Assembly: GCA_946183815.1 (NCBI GenBank)
Contig: CAMHDG010000125.1
Location: 1 to 5,436, forward strand
Length of the DNA stretch: 5,436 nt
Direction of reading: 5' to 3'
Source: an uncultured bacterium
Lineage (GTDB): Bacteria; Cyanobacteriota; Vampirovibrionia; Gastranaerophilales; Gastranaerophilaceae
The notes beneath the pieces were generated by a model. The model did not search any database. It had not been told where the DNA came from and saw only the letters and a program-made list of their open reading frames with translations. This document shows, in pieces, positions 4,920 through 5,436 of the stretch. The stretch's first letter is position 1, and the number at the start of each line of letters is the position of its first letter. Position numbers and translations under genes: made by a program.

Positions 4920-5436
4920 ATGGGCGAAAGAAAATTAGTAGGAACTAATGAAATGTTCAAAAAAGCACTTGCAGGCGGATATGCAATCGGTGCTTACAAC
5001 GTAAACAATATGGAAATTTTACAAGGTATTGCAGAAGCAGCAGAAGAAACAAGATCACCAATCATTCTTCAGGTTTCAGCAGGTGCAAGAAAATATGCAA
5101 ACCAAACATACCTAATCAAATTAGTAGAAGCAGCATTGGCAACAACAACAGTGCCTATCGCTCTTCACCTTGACCACGGTGCAGATTTTGAAATTTGTAA
5201 AGCATGTATCGATGGTGGTTTCTCATCAGTTATGATTGACGGAAGCAGATTCCCATTTGATGAAAACGTAGCAGTAACTAAAAAAGTTGTTGAATACGCT
5301 CACGAAAGAGGAGTTTCAGTTGAGGCTGAACTCGGTAAATTAGCAGGTGTAGAAGACGATGTAAATGTTGATTCTAAAGACGCTAAATATACAAATGTTA
5401 AAGAAGCAGTTGAATTTGTAAAACAAACAGGTTGTG
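4920..5436 (+). CDS. fba: Class II fructose-bisphosphate aldolase, 3' end off window
   Basis: This zinc-dependent cytoplasmic enzyme reversibly splits fructose 1,6-bisphosphate into dihydroxyacetone phosphate and glyceraldehyde 3-phosphate in glycolysis and gluconeogenesis. The first 172 codons are present; family members have roughly 300-330 residues, so a little over half is here. YNVNN (26-30) and the VSAGARKYANQT stretch (52-63) belong to the phosphate/substrate region. LHLDHG (82-87) supplies the catalytic Asp (85) and a zinc His (86). DGSRFPFDEN (107-116) and VEAELGKLAG (134-143, Glu 137) are also typical. The remaining zinc histidines and the glycine-rich phosphate loop lie beyond the edge. 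VSAGARKYA rather than VSEGA resembles the Bacteroides/Chlamydia-type branch. A tagatose-bisphosphate aldolase is a less likely reading. Codons are strongly A-ending (GCA, GAA, GTA, ACA) and the ribosome site is strong, both consistent with high expression. Confidence 0.95.
   Translation, partial: MGERKLVGTNEMFKKALAGGYAIGAYNVNNMEILQGIAEAAEETRSPIILQVSAGARKYANQTYLIKLVEAALATTTVPIALHLDHGADFEICKACIDGGFSSVMIDGSRFPFDENVAVTKKVVEYAHERGVSVEAELGKLAGVEDDVNVDSKDAKYTNVKEAVEFVKQTGC

Overview
The window is AT-rich bacterial DNA. It holds four genes read leftward and one read rightward at the right edge. In order they are lepA (its last ~20 codons lie off the left edge), a 75-codon zinc-ribbon membrane protein, mrnC (Mini-ribonuclease III), a GAF-GGDEF-HD-GYP cyclic-di-GMP protein, and the first 172 codons of a class II fructose-bisphosphate aldolase gene. 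The mix of a Mini-RNase III (known mainly from Firmicutes and the cyanobacterial lineage), A/T-rich codon use and a Bacteroides-type class II aldolase fits a low-GC gut bacterium. My best guess, from general resemblance only, is a Gastranaerophilales-type relative of Cyanobacteria (Melainabacteria/Vampirovibrionia). A Firmicute is not excluded.

Layout. 1-1740: lepA, minus strand, with a consensus extended -10 box so close to the ATG that the mRNA should be leaderless. 1741-1999: a 259-base non-coding stretch packed with palindromes. These include a 17-bp inverted repeat reaching into the lepA -35 region, several short hairpins, and a 25-bp imperfect stem built from an 8-base repeat unit that encloses two smaller hairpins. 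2000-2227: the zinc-ribbon gene with a strong ribosome binding site. 2228-2299: a short gap with a possible weak terminator and promoter. 2300-2662: mrnC, whose start is best placed at an internal ATG 7 bases after an extended -10 box. 2693-2718: a strong intrinsic terminator for the upstream cyclic-di-GMP gene, its T-tract touching the mrnC promoter. 2779-4623: the cyclic-di-GMP gene. 4624-4919: a divergent promoter region. 4920 onward: fba.

The genes do not form one pathway. lepA and mrnC serve translation and rRNA maturation, the GGDEF/HD-GYP protein serves second-messenger signalling, and fba serves glycolysis/gluconeogenesis. Terminator and promoter positions suggest mostly separate transcription units, with possible read-through from mrnC into the zinc-ribbon gene. 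I see no defence system, transposase, CRISPR array, tRNA or rRNA. The points most worth a second look are the modular palindromic element between lepA and the zinc-ribbon gene, and the two apparently leaderless genes that share a TATGnTAnAAT promoter core.
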